From the NCBI GenBank assembly GCA_905215405.1, contig CAJMQE010000109.1, positions 1-10,936 on the forward strand: a DNA stretch of 10,936 nucleotides, written 5' to 3'. This DNA comes from an uncultured bacterium (GTDB taxonomy: Bacteria > Bacillota > Clostridia > Lachnospirales > Lachnospiraceae). Both the position numbers and the translations under genes were made by a program. How positions within the stretch are numbered: position 1 is the first letter of the stretch; every line of letters begins with the position of its first letter. Below are positions 1 to 7,344 of the stretch, one piece after another. Below the pieces are notes generated by a model. The model was not told the DNA's origin. It worked only from the letters and a program-made list of their open reading frames with translations, and searched no databases.

Positions 1-13
1 TTTTTCATTCAAG

Positions 14-33
14 AGTTCTCCGACCGGAGAACT
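14..33. repeat. Short perfect inverted repeat (9-bp stem) beyond the terminator
   Basis: Bases 14-22 (AGTTCTCCG) pair perfectly with 25-33, leaving only two bases between the arms, so the real loop is probably the tetraloop GACC at 22-25. Neither strand has a good U-tract next to it: the plus strand continues TTCCTAT and the minus strand continues TTGAATGAAAAA. It is therefore a weak terminator candidate at best, perhaps for a convergent gene lying left of the window. What it does is unknown. Confidence 0.4.
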
Positions 34-44
34 TTCCTATAAAG

Positions 45-98
45 TAAAAAAGCAGTAAATGAGACTCATACCCGTGGTGGTATGCCCCATTTACTGCT
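45..98 (-). terminator. Rho-independent terminator of the NSS transporter gene
   Basis: On the minus strand a two-tier hairpin is followed directly by a run of six U. The outer stem is 10 bp and perfect (51-60 with 89-98, AGCAGTAAAT), extended by a G61-C88 pair. An inner 6-bp stem pairs 67-72 (CATACC) with 79-84, with a 6-base loop. A small asymmetric internal loop separates the two stems. It begins about 58 bases after the transporter stop codon, where an operon-ending terminator is expected. A second small stem, 98-103 with 108-113 (TAACAG/CTGTTA), abuts it on the gene side. Confidence 0.85.
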
Positions 99-155
99 AA
101 CAGTCTTCTGTTACAGAAACAAACTTATCATAGCACTGCATTATTTAATTGTCAA

Positions 156-1472
156 TCATCCAATCCCACCATAAAAAATACCAAGGATATACACGATAAC
201 TGTCAATCCAACGAATAAGAACTTTGTCAGTGGTTCGAACCAGCCGCCCAGTTTTTTGTCATGCCCCAGCTGAACCTGTTCTCTTGCGAATCCGCCTGGG
301 CATACCCAGAAGAACATAACTGCTGCCAGAAGTGCACCAAGTGGAATAATGTAAATCGATACCACATCCATCCAATTGCTGACCATATCACCATTTTCTA
401 TCATCAGCCCTACAACAATTGAGAATATCGCAATGATTGTAACCGCTACTGCTCTTGGCATATGGAATTTATTCTCCAGCGCCTCAATTGGAGCCTCGAA
501 CAGATTGATCAGTGAAGTAATTGCTGCAAGCAGAACTGCGACAAAAAATACGATCATAAAGAGTCTGCCAAATGGCATCATCTGAAATACTTTTGGCATC
601 GTTATAAACATTAAAGCCGGTCCTGATGCTGGATCAAGTCCAAATGCAAAGACAGATGGAATAATAACAAATGCTGCCAGAATTGCTGCAATAGAATCAA
701 AAATAGCAACATTTTTTGCACATACAATGACATCTTCTGACTTCTTAAGATAACTGCCATACACCAATGTTCCCGAACCTGCTAACGAAAGAGAAAAGAA
801 CGCCTGCCCCAGTGCATAGACCCAGGTCTTGACATTTGCCAAACTGCTCCAGTCAGGCTTCATCAGGAATTCATATCCTTTTTGTGCACCATTTAAAAAT
901 CCGACTCTGACAGCCAGCACAACAAATAGAATGAAGAATAAAGGCATCATTACTTTATTAATTTTTTCAATGCCATTTGCAATTCCAAGAACCATCAGAA
1001 CAAACACTGCAATCAATCCGATCAAATGCCATGGAACACTACCAAAATCTGAACAGATCTGACCAAAATATGTAGCGGACTCTTCATCCAATGCCGAACC
1101 TGTAATAGAACCTGCCAGGAAACGGATGACCCATCCAACGACAACCGAATACCCGATTGCCAGTGCCAGGGAACCAAGTGTTGGGATCATGCCGATCAGT
1201 TCCCCTATTTTGCTGTTACGCATCATTGTCGCTTTTTTAAATGCTCCGATCGGCCCCGCCTGCATCGCTCTACCAAATGCCATTTCACCGGATACACCGG
1301 CCACACCGATCAGTACGACAAATATAAAATACGGAATCAGAAATGCCGCTCCACCATACTGCCCTACACGATATGGAAACAACCAGATATTTCCCATTCC
1401 AACAGCTGAGCCAACACAGGCTAGAATAAATCCCGCCTTACTGCTAAATGTATCTCTGCCTTCTTTTTTCAT
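156..1472 (-). CDS. Sodium-dependent NSS-family transporter, short 11-helix type
   Basis: This is a 438-residue integral membrane protein of the neurotransmitter:sodium symporter (LeuT-fold) family, which uses a sodium gradient to move amino acids or related small molecules. About eleven membrane segments can be read, at roughly residues 12-34, 41-68, 90-120, 148-167, 174-192, 216-241, 255-278, 303-331, 340-358, 370-391 and 413-436. It lacks the twelfth helix of LeuT, as do many short bacterial members. Helix 1 has the family signature GSAVGMGNIW (21-30), and helix 8 keeps the Na2-site pattern A316, T319, S320. Helix 6 shows the unwound-type SLSLAGSG stretch (227-234). The usual WRFP is WLFP here, so the extracellular-gate arginine is Leu31, and the partner position in helix 10 appears to be Ser372. 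I chose the ATG at 1472 over an in-frame ATG at 1496 because GGAGG sits 6 bases ahead of it and the family starts close to helix 1. It lies 151 bases downstream of the amidohydrolase and ends in a terminator. Substrate and direction are unknown. Confidence 0.9.
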   Translation of the reverse strand: MKKEGRDTFSSKAGFILACVGSAVGMGNIWLFPYRVGQYGGAAFLIPYFIFVVLIGVAGVSGEMAFGRAMQAGPIGAFKKATMMRNSKIGELIGMIPTLGSLALAIGYSVVVGWVIRFLAGSITGSALDEESATYFGQICSDFGSVPWHLIGLIAVFVLMVLGIANGIEKINKVMMPLFFILFVVLAVRVGFLNGAQKGYEFLMKPDWSSLANVKTWVYALGQAFFSLSLAGSGTLVYGSYLKKSEDVIVCAKNVAIFDSIAAILAAFVIIPSVFAFGLDPASGPALMFITMPKVFQMMPFGRLFMIVFFVAVLLAAITSLINLFEAPIEALENKFHMPRAVAVTIIAIFSIVVGLMIENGDMVSNWMDVVSIYIIPLGALLAAVMFFWVCPGGFAREQVQLGHDKKLGGWFEPLTKFLFVGLTVIVYILGIFYGGIG

Positions 1473-1478
1473 AATAAT

Positions 1479-1483
1479 CCTCC
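1479..1483 (-). promoter_or_regulatory. Ribosome binding site deciding the NSS transporter start
   Basis: GGAGG on the minus strand lies 6 bases before the ATG at 1472. The upstream in-frame ATG at 1496 lies before this site and has no comparable site of its own, so the shorter start is preferred. Confidence 0.8.
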
Positions 1484-1487
1484 ACAC

Positions 1488-1515
1488 CACAGCCATCGCT
1501 TAAATAAGCACTGTG
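1488..1515 (-). other. Stem-loop just upstream of the NSS ribosome binding site
   Basis: On the minus-strand transcript an outer 5-bp stem (CACAG, 1511-1515, with CUGUG, 1488-1492) encloses a 4-bp stem GCUU/AAGC (1506-1509 with 1498-1501) with an AUUU loop. It ends four bases before the GGAGG. It could affect translation initiation, but the stems are short and no ligand-binding motif was recognised. Confidence 0.35.
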
Positions 1516-1623
1516 ATTTCAATAAAATTGTAACTTTGTAAATCTTTCTTATTATCAACTTTATTATCTTATCAATTATTATGAAAATGCGCAAGCTTTC
1601 ATGCTATAAAGTGTCAAATTGTA

Positions 1624-3075
1624 TTATACAAGCGAACTTATTGGTCTTGGTTTAATCTCAGGTGGGATCGGTAGATATGTCTCATCCTTCATCCGTTCTT
1701 CATATTCAGTCCTTGCCGCTTTTATCTGCTCTGGATTTTCTAGCATGTGAATTGCAGTTGCCGCCATAACTTTCCCCGCATACAGCAATCCTTTATGTGC
1801 AATACTGCTTTTTCCCTGTGCCACGATCTGCCACGAATGCCCACCACTATCAGGCGCCCAGGTACATCCTGCAATCTGTGATGTAGGGCACATAAAACTA
1901 ACATCCCCTACATCTGTTGACCCCGTATTACAACTGGCAATATGCGTTTCTTCATATGGCAACACAAAATTATACATTGCCGAACCAATTCGCTCTTTCA
2001 TAAAAGTCTTATTTTGTTCCTCCATATATCCAGCTGCATATTTTCTAAACGTTGTTCTTTTTCCAGATTCAGAAGAAGCAGTAAACTTTTTCGCATATTC
2101 TATTTCATCCTCGCTGTACTCTGGTAAGGAAACTTGTTTCATACTTCGAAACAGTTCTTTTTCTATCACCGTATTAGGAACCAGATTTGCACACTTTTTT
2201 ATGATCTGGTATTCAACTTTTGTTTCTGTCGCCATCGCCATACCATTCGCAATTTTATTCACTCTTTCAAATAACTCCTGTGCCTGCCATGCTTTTGGTG
2301 CTCTGATTAAATACAGCACTTCTGCATGATTCTGCACAACATTTGGAGAAATCCCGCCTGGATTTGTGATAGCATAATGTATCCGAGCCTGTGAACTCAT
2401 ATGTTCCCGTATAAAATTCGTACCAACGTTCATCAGTTCTAATGCATCCAGTGCACTTCTCCCTAATTCCGGACACCCTGCTGCATGTGCACTAATTCCA
2501 CTAAATTTATATAACACCTCTATATTAGCAAGCGAACTGTCCTTATTTACTGAATTAAGTTCTGCCGGATGCCATGATAGAGCAAAATCAAGATTGCTAA
2601 ATGCACCTTCTCTGGCCATAAACGCCTTTCCCGATCCCCCTTCTTCTCCCGGACAGCCATAATAGATTACTGTTCCGCTACATTTCGTTTCTTCCAGATA
2701 TTTTTTGATTGCAATCGCTGCTGCCATTGAACCAGTGCCAAGAAGATTATGCCCGCAGCCATGCCCATTTGCACCAGGACGATCTGCCCTTTTTTCTGGT
2801 AGATCTGCGATCTGATTCAATGCCCCCAATGCATCAAACTCTCCAAGAATTCCAATGTATGGCCGGCCATTGCCGTATTTACCTGTAAATGCTGTTTCTA
2901 TGTCATACGCCTGTGACATCACTTCAAATCCTTCCCCACGAAGAAGATTTTTTAGTATTTCAGCTGACTGATATTCAGAAAAGGCTAATTCTGCGCAATC
3001 CCAGATTGTGTCACTGGCTTCAATCAGCTTTCCTGCTTTTTTATCTATCTCACTTAAATATTTTTCATATTCCAT
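1624..3075 (-). CDS. abgB: M20-family amidohydrolase, AbgB-like (aminobenzoyl-glutamate utilisation type), copy 1
   Basis: This is a 483-residue cytoplasmic metal-dependent amidohydrolase of peptidase family M20. Its length and motifs match AbgB, which in E. coli acts with AbgA to cut p-aminobenzoyl-glutamate to p-aminobenzoate and glutamate. Visible motifs are GEFDAL (78-83), GHGCGHN (104-110, with Cys107 and His109 as probable metal ligands), the Glu144-Glu145 pair (catalytic base and ligand), His169 in SWHP, the block AHAAGCPELGRSALDA (196-211), GSTDVGDVS (385-393) and His413 in GGHSWQ. The metal ligands are assigned by family analogy. There is no signal peptide. The ATG is preceded by an AAAGGA-type site about 9 bases upstream. 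It follows the second ATPase gene after 132 bases, so it is probably in the same operon. The second AbgB-like gene at 9084-10511 is a close paralogue. No AbgA is present. True substrates could be other N-acyl amino acids or dipeptides, because M20 annotations are poor guides to substrate. Confidence 0.88.
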   Translation of the reverse strand: MEYEKYLSEIDKKAGKLIEASDTIWDCAELAFSEYQSAEILKNLLRGEGFEVMSQAYDIETAFTGKYGNGRPYIGILGEFDALGALNQIADLPEKRADRPGANGHGCGHNLLGTGSMAAAIAIKKYLEETKCSGTVIYYGCPGEEGGSGKAFMAREGAFSNLDFALSWHPAELNSVNKDSSLANIEVLYKFSGISAHAAGCPELGRSALDALELMNVGTNFIREHMSSQARIHYAITNPGGISPNVVQNHAEVLYLIRAPKAWQAQELFERVNKIANGMAMATETKVEYQIIKKCANLVPNTVIEKELFRSMKQVSLPEYSEDEIEYAKKFTASSESGKRTTFRKYAAGYMEEQNKTFMKERIGSAMYNFVLPYEETHIASCNTGSTDVGDVSFMCPTSQIAGCTWAPDSGGHSWQIVAQGKSSIAHKGLLYAGKVMAATAIHMLENPEQIKAARTEYEERMKDETYLPIPPEIKPRPISSLV

Positions 3076-3120
3076 AAGTACAGATCCTTTCCTATTATCT
3101 CGTGTTCCTGGTTATAATTT

Positions 3121-3153
3121 TGTGTGTTAATTGTGTTAGATAAATGTGTGTTA
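3121..3153. repeat. Three copies of TGTGTTA between dppF and the downstream amidohydrolase
   Basis: The motif TGTGTTA occurs at 3123-3129, 3132-3138 and 3147-3153, each preceded by TG or T. Starts are spaced 9 and 15 bases apart. In the transcript this is TAACACA. The copies lie in the 132-base gap upstream of the amidohydrolase start. They may be protein-binding half-sites or chance low-complexity sequence. Confidence 0.3.
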
Positions 3154-3207
3154 CCCAGTATTTATGAATGCTATTTTAGATCGATTTAAATTATCCTATA
3201 TACAAAA

Positions 3208-4242
3208 TTAAGATAGCTTTTCATCTTTCTCCCACGGATCCGGAGTCAGATCTTTATCATACCGAAAACAAGCGACCTTATGACTTCCAGATACATTCTT
3301 CAAAACAGGAATCATTTCTGCACAAATTGGCTTTGCATAAGGACACCTTGTATGAAACACACAACCTCTTGGAGGATCAATTGGTGACGGAAGATCTCCT
3401 TCCAGCACAATTCTTTCCTTCTTTCTATGAACATCCGGAGAAGGTACTGCAGAAAGCAATGCCTGTGAATAAGGATGCAGGGTATTCGTAAATAACTCCT
3501 TGTTATCTGCTTCTTCCATAATATGACCGAGGTACATAACCCCAATTCTATCTGAAATGTATTTCACTACACTCATGTCATGAGCAATAAAAAGATATGT
3601 TAATTCATCACTTTTCTGTAAATCCTGCAAGAGATTGATGATCTGTGACTGAATTGAAACATCAAGTGCAGATACTGGTTCATCGCATACGATCATTTTG
3701 GGATTTAGAATCAATGCTCTTGCCAGCCCAACCCTCTGTCTCTGACCACCGGAGAACTCATGTGGATATCTGTAAAAATGCTCTGGTCGCAAACCAACTT
3801 TTGCTAAAATATTCATTGCAATCTCAACGCGTTCTGATTTTTTTCCTATATTGTGTATTTCCAAAACCTCAAGTAAAATCTCCCCTACTTTTTTTCTAGG
3901 ATTCAGTGAAGTAAAAGGATCCTGAAATACCATCTGTACATCTTTTCTCATTGGACGCAGATCCTTTTCATTCATATGCGTAATCTCTTTTCCTTCTATT
4001 TCAACATACCCTTCCGTCGGCTCGAGCAAGCGAATCAACGTTCTTCCTAAAGTACTTTTTCCGCAGCCAGTCTCACCGACCAGTCCATAGGTCTCACCTC
4101 TATGTAATTCCATACTGACTCCATCCACTGCCTTAACATAATTAATCACTCTTCCAAATCCATTTTTGATAGGAAAGTACTTTGAAACGGCCTCAGCCCG
4201 TAATACTACATTTTTATCGTTTTCTCTGATTTCCATGCTCAT
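3208..4242 (-). CDS. dppF: Peptide ABC transporter ATP-binding protein, DppF/OppF type
   Basis: This is a 344-residue ATPase subunit of a di/oligopeptide importer, acting on the inner face of the membrane as partner of the other ATPase (4288-5268). Motifs in order are Walker A GETGCGKS (56-63), Q-loop Gln107 in VFQDPF, signature FSGGQRQR (163-170), Walker B IVCDEP (184-189) and the switch His221. The C-terminal oligopeptide/dipeptide extension carries Cys294, Cys300, Cys307 and Cys325, a spacing also present in the partner and known in this family to hold an iron-sulfur cluster in some transporters. The start ATG at 4242 has GGAGGG about 6 bases upstream. An N-terminal insert around GFGRVINYVKAVDGV is typical of the F rather than the D subunit. 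It follows the D gene by 45 bases. Domain order and length look complete. Confidence 0.92.
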   Translation of the reverse strand: MSMEIRENDKNVVLRAEAVSKYFPIKNGFGRVINYVKAVDGVSMELHRGETYGLVGETGCGKSTLGRTLIRLLEPTEGYVEIEGKEITHMNEKDLRPMRKDVQMVFQDPFTSLNPRKKVGEILLEVLEIHNIGKKSERVEIAMNILAKVGLRPEHFYRYPHEFSGGQRQRVGLARALILNPKMIVCDEPVSALDVSIQSQIINLLQDLQKSDELTYLFIAHDMSVVKYISDRIGVMYLGHIMEEADNKELFTNTLHPYSQALLSAVPSPDVHRKKERIVLEGDLPSPIDPPRGCVFHTRCPYAKPICAEMIPVLKNVSGSHKVACFRYDKDLTPDPWEKDEKLS

Positions 4243-4287
4243 TTTGATCCCTCCGTTTCTGCACTTTCAAATCTGCTTATCAACCAT

Positions 4288-5268
4288 CTATTTTTCTTCT
4301 ATTCTCCAACAACGTACCTTTTGTGTCGCGCTTACCGCTTTTAATTCTGGCATGTGCGTCCTACATCTATCTGTTGCATAAGGACAACGTGGTGCAAATC
4401 TGCACCCAGCCGGAATCTGATTCAGCAACGGCACCATTCCTTTGATCATGTACAATCTTTCATTTCTGTCTCCATCAATCTTCGGTATGGATTTTATCAA
4501 TCCAAGTGTATAAGGATGTTTTGGATTATCAAAGATATCTTCCGCATTTGCTTCCTCCACAATCTGACCAAGGTACATTACAACAACCCTTGAGCACATT
4601 TCTGCGACAACCGCAAGGTCATGGGTAATCAAAATCACGCCCATCTGTAGTTCTCTATTCAGACTGACAATCAAATCCATGATCTGCGCCTGAATTGTAA
4701 CATCCAGGGCCGTTGTGGGTTCATCAGCAATTAAGAGTTCCGGCTTACATGCAAGTGCTATGGCTATCATGACCCTCTGTCTCATACCACCCGATAATTC
4801 ATGTGGATACTGGTCCACCCTTTTTTCAGGTGCCGGAATTCCGACCAGCCTGAGCATTTCCACCGCCTCTTTTTTCGCCGCCTTCTTATCCATTTTCTGA
4901 TGAATCATCAATGTCTCCATAATCTGATCCCCAACTTTAAACACCGGATTCAGCGAACTTAATGCATCCTGAAATACCATAGATATCCTGGATCCTCTGA
5001 TCTCCTGCATTTTTTTAGCGGGAATTTCAAAAATATTCTCACCATTTAATAAGGCTCTTCCACCGTATTTTGCAGTATATTTTTCATCATACAGCCTCAT
5101 GATCGATTGAGATGTAACACTCTTTCCACATCCAGATTCCCCAACCACTCCTAGAATTTCTCCTTTATTTACATAAAAGGAAACTCCATCGATTGCTTTG
5201 AGATCTCCACGCTCTGTATGAAATGTCGTACTCAGATTTTCTACTTCCAGTATTTTTTTTGTGCTCAT
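4288..5268 (-). CDS. dppD: Peptide ABC transporter ATP-binding protein, DppD/OppD type
   Basis: This 326-residue protein is the first of the two ATPases that power the importer. It shows Walker A GESGCGKS (43-50), Q-loop Gln100 in VFQDAL, signature LSGGMRQR (158-165), Walker B LLIADEP (178-184), the D-loop ALDV (187-190) and switch His216. The C-terminal family extension has Cys289, Cys295, Cys302 and Cys320. The start is set by GGAGG 6 bases before the ATG at 5268. GGMRQR in the signature and the N-terminal TTFHTERG stretch fit the D subunit, while the neighbour's GGQRQR fits F. It lies 50 bases after the second permease and 45 before the F ATPase, so co-expression is expected. Confidence 0.93.
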   Translation of the reverse strand: MSTKKILEVENLSTTFHTERGDLKAIDGVSFYVNKGEILGVVGESGCGKSVTSQSIMRLYDEKYTAKYGGRALLNGENIFEIPAKKMQEIRGSRISMVFQDALSSLNPVFKVGDQIMETLMIHQKMDKKAAKKEAVEMLRLVGIPAPEKRVDQYPHELSGGMRQRVMIAIALACKPELLIADEPTTALDVTIQAQIMDLIVSLNRELQMGVILITHDLAVVAEMCSRVVVMYLGQIVEEANAEDIFDNPKHPYTLGLIKSIPKIDGDRNERLYMIKGMVPLLNQIPAGCRFAPRCPYATDRCRTHMPELKAVSATQKVRCWRIEEK

Positions 5269-5303
5269 AGGAATCCTCCAATCTTATTGTCTTTTTCTTG
5301 CAT

Positions 5304-5319
5304 ATCACATACCTGTGAT
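5304..5319 (-). other. Stem-loop at the dppC/dppD junction
   Basis: A perfect 6-bp inverted repeat, ATCACA/TGTGAT with a 4-base loop, begins at the dppC stop codon (which ends at 5319). No U-tract follows on the minus strand, so it is not a terminator. It may protect or mark an mRNA processing boundary, which is inference. Confidence 0.4.
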
Positions 5320-6236
5320 TAATTTGTCAATGGATCAAGGAAATCTCGTAAACCATCTCCGAACAAATTTAATCCCAAAACAGATATGCCTGTGAAAATA
5401 CCTGGAAATGCAATCATCCACCAGGAATTGCTGAATATATAAGATTTGCCCTCATTTAAAATGCTTCCCCAGCTTGGGATTGGAGCTGGAACACCTGCAC
5501 CCAGAAAACTTAAAGCTGCCTCTGAAATAATTGCAGATGCAAATACAAAAGTCATCTGCACAATAACTGGTGCCAGAATATTTGGAGCAATATGTCTCCA
5601 TAAAATTCTTGAACGGCTGGCACCAAGACATTTCATAGCTTCCACATAAGTCTGCTCTTTTACAACCAGTGCTGAAGACCTGGCAATTCTGGCAATTGCT
5701 GGTGTACTAACGACAGTCAGACTAATAATGACATTTTTAATATCTGCACCAAGTACTGCCATTAATGTAATTGCAAGAAGAATATTCGGAATTGCTTTCA
5801 AGCCATCACAAAGTCTCATCAGAATATTATCCATAATCTTACTCGTACTTGCATAAATTCCCATAATCATTCCAAGTACCGCTGAGAGCAGTCCCACTGA
5901 AAAACCTACTGTCATGGAAACCCTGGCACCATATAGAACACGACTAAAGACATCCCTTCCGAGTGAATCCGTTCCAAATATATGTGCTGCAGATGGTTTC
6001 TGCAGTCTGTTTACAACATCTGCATCATACGGACTTACTTTTGCAATGATCGGTGCAAATACTGCGACTAGCACCATAACAAGAACTATCACAAATCCTG
6101 CAACTGACATTTTATTACTCAGAAATTTCTTTATCTTAAGTTGACGCTGTTCTTTCGCTAATCTCTTTCTGACAGTTTCCAATTCATTCTGATCCGTAAA
6201 CGGTAATGCTCCCGCATTTATATTCTGTATATTCAT
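5319..6236 (-). CDS. dppC: Peptide ABC transporter permease, DppC/OppC type
   Basis: This is a 305-residue membrane permease, the second transmembrane subunit of the importer. A cytoplasmic N-terminal stretch (1-40, rich in Lys/Arg/Gln) leads into the first helix (about 44-66). The conserved GTDSLGRDVFSR loop (88-99) is the hallmark of the C subunit. Further helices fall at about 107-128, 148-165, 168-185, 223-245 and 272-294. The EAA coupling loop, which docks on the ATPases, is at 197-219 (key residues EAM, G205, ending in HIAPN). I chose the ATG at 6236 because AAGGAGG lies 5 bases upstream, whereas the in-frame ATG at 6257 lies ahead of that site. It is 85 bases downstream of dppB, and that gap contains two hairpins. 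Confidence 0.93.
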   Translation of the reverse strand: MNIQNINAGALPFTDQNELETVRKRLAKEQRQLKIKKFLSNKMSVAGFVIVLVMVLVAVFAPIIAKVSPYDADVVNRLQKPSAAHIFGTDSLGRDVFSRVLYGARVSMTVGFSVGLLSAVLGMIMGIYASTSKIMDNILMRLCDGLKAIPNILLAITLMAVLGADIKNVIISLTVVSTPAIARIARSSALVVKEQTYVEAMKCLGASRSRILWRHIAPNILAPVIVQMTFVFASAIISEAALSFLGAGVPAPIPSWGSILNEGKSYIFSNSWWMIAFPGIFTGISVLGLNLFGDGLRDFLDPLTN

Positions 6237-6241
6237 ACATA

Positions 6242-6248
6242 CCTCCTT
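6242..6248 (-). promoter_or_regulatory. Ribosome binding site deciding the dppC start
   Basis: AAGGAGG on the minus strand lies 5 bases before the ATG at 6236. It excludes the longer in-frame start at 6257. Confidence 0.8.
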
Positions 6249-6251
6249 ACT

Positions 6252-6300
6252 GCACATTTTATTTGTGCTTTCTAAGACTTGTTCGCCTTACAAATCTTAG
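6252..6300 (-). other. Two stem-loops in the dppB/dppC intergenic gap
   Basis: In the minus-strand RNA an 11-bp stem pairs 6290-6300 (CUAAGAUUUGU) with 6272-6282 (ACAAGUCUUAG). It contains one G-U pair and has a 7-base loop. The pairing is better in the minus-strand RNA than in the plus strand, where the wobble becomes C-A. A second 5-bp stem, GCACA/UGUGC (6264-6268 with 6252-6256), follows and ends four bases before the dppC ribosome binding site. Neither has a U-tract. They are probably mRNA stability or translation elements rather than terminators. Confidence 0.5.
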
Positions 6301-6321
6301 GAAAAAATACTGCTAATACTA

Positions 6322-7269
6322 TTACTCCAATCTAATCCTTGGATCCGCTGCACCGTAAAATAGATCTACAACCAAATTAATACCTACATTAATGACTGCA
6401 ATCAAAAGAACTGCCGCCTGAATGACTTGATAATCCCTTCTTCCCACTGAATTGACTATCAGCGCACCCATTCCTGGAATGCCAAAAAGTGTTTCTACAA
6501 CAGCTGCACCAGAAAGAGCACCAATCAAAGCCTGTCCTACTACCGTAATTACCGTAACAAGCGTATTCCGAAATGCATGTTTTGCTACAATTACTGTTTC
6601 TCTTACTCCCTTTGCCTTCGCCATTCGAATATAATCACTATTTAATACTTCCAGCATTGAAGCTCTCGTCATTCTCATCATAAATGCTGCATGCATAAAG
6701 CCCAGCGAAATTGCAGGAAGTGTCAGTGACTTTATATGTAATTCAAACCCAGCAGACCAGGCCTTATATCCTGAGACGGGAAATATTTTTAATTTGACTG
6801 CAAATAACATCATTAGACCAAGGCCAAGTAGGAAACTAGGAACAGATATTCCAAGCAATGCTAAAATTGAAACTAGATGATCGGCAATGGTTCCCCTTTT
6901 TCTTGCCGCCAGCATGCCAAGCGGCAATGCAATCAGGACACTAATGCATAACGCATAAAGAGCAAGTTCAATTGTTGGCTTAAAATGACTTGCTATCATG
7001 GAAGCAACTGATTCTCCGTTGGATGCTACAGAGGTACCAAAATTACCTTTACATATATTTCCGATCCAGGTAAAATACTGAACAATAATTGGTTTATCAA
7101 GTCCCATTCTCTCTCTCAGTTCTGTGATCTGCTCCTGTGATGCATCTTCACCCAGAATTACTGCAGCAGTATCTCCTGGCGTCAAATGTAACAGTGAAAA
7201 TACAATAATAGAAACAACCAATAATACAGGTATTACAGATAGAACTCTCTTTACTATGTATTTTCCCAT
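6322..7269 (-). CDS. dppB: Peptide ABC transporter permease, DppB/OppB type
   Basis: This 315-residue inner membrane permease is the first transmembrane subunit of the importer. The first helix (about 9-29) runs into HLTPGD (28-33), a mark of the B subunit, followed by a periplasm-side region with the MGLDKP stretch (55-60). Further helices lie at about 101-121, 133-160, 183-200, 237-258 and 284-305. The EAA coupling loop is at about 213-235 (YIRMAKAKG, ending HAFRN). The proline that usually follows this loop is replaced by Thr239. The end, ADPRIRLE, is typical. A near-perfect AAAGGAGGT lies about 8 bases before the ATG. It is separated from the binding-protein gene by 128 bases containing a terminator-like hairpin, so it is probably made at a lower level than the binding protein. 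Confidence 0.93.
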   Translation of the reverse strand: MGKYIVKRVLSVIPVLLVVSIIVFSLLHLTPGDTAAVILGEDASQEQITELRERMGLDKPIIVQYFTWIGNICKGNFGTSVASNGESVASMIASHFKPTIELALYALCISVLIALPLGMLAARKRGTIADHLVSILALLGISVPSFLLGLGLMMLFAVKLKIFPVSGYKAWSAGFELHIKSLTLPAISLGFMHAAFMMRMTRASMLEVLNSDYIRMAKAKGVRETVIVAKHAFRNTLVTVITVVGQALIGALSGAAVVETLFGIPGMGALIVNSVGRRDYQVIQAAVLLIAVINVGINLVVDLFYGAADPRIRLE

Positions 7270-7294
7270 ACAAGACTACCTCCTTTATTTTCAT

Positions 7295-7341
7295 AAATAA
7301 AATAAGAAGCGCCCATTGTCGTTAGATAACAGGCACTTCTT
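7295..7341 (-). terminator. Terminator-like hairpin (probable attenuator) between the binding protein and permease genes
   Basis: In the minus-strand RNA, 7332-7341 (AAGAAGUGCC) pairs with 7304-7313 (GGCGCUUCUU) as a 10-bp stem with one U-G pair. A further short UGUU/GACA stem can form inside. The 3' arm is followed by AUUUUAUUUAU. The mismatch present in the plus strand becomes a wobble pair in this RNA, which supports the minus orientation. A leaky terminator just after a binding-protein gene is a well-known way to keep binding protein above permease levels. Confidence 0.6.
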
Positions 7342-7344
7342 TGT

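Noticed and set aside
45..98. T-box or riboswitch, because of the GGTGG-like loop
   Set aside because: The T-box core sequence is absent, and the element lies at the end of the cluster, followed by a U-tract, so a terminator explains it.
156..1472. AbgT-type p-aminobenzoyl-glutamate transporter
   Set aside because: Helix 1 signature and helix 8 TS motif identify the NSS family, which is unrelated to AbgT.
376..1503. Plus-strand frames within the NSS gene (376-585, 829-1062, 1126-1503)
   Set aside because: They lie antisense to a complete, family-recognised membrane protein and show no domain features of their own; they are composition shadows.
1561..1617. Promoter with TTGACA at 1612-1617 for the NSS gene
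   Set aside because: The -35 box is perfect, but no acceptable -10 box lies 16-18 bases downstream, so I did not call it.
1942..3077. Plus- and minus-strand short frames within the first AbgB-like gene
   Set aside because: They overlap conserved M20 motifs in another frame and have low-complexity, non-protein-like translations.
3312..4900. Short frames overlapping the two ATPase genes
   Set aside because: The overlapped ATPases have every expected motif; the shadows have none.
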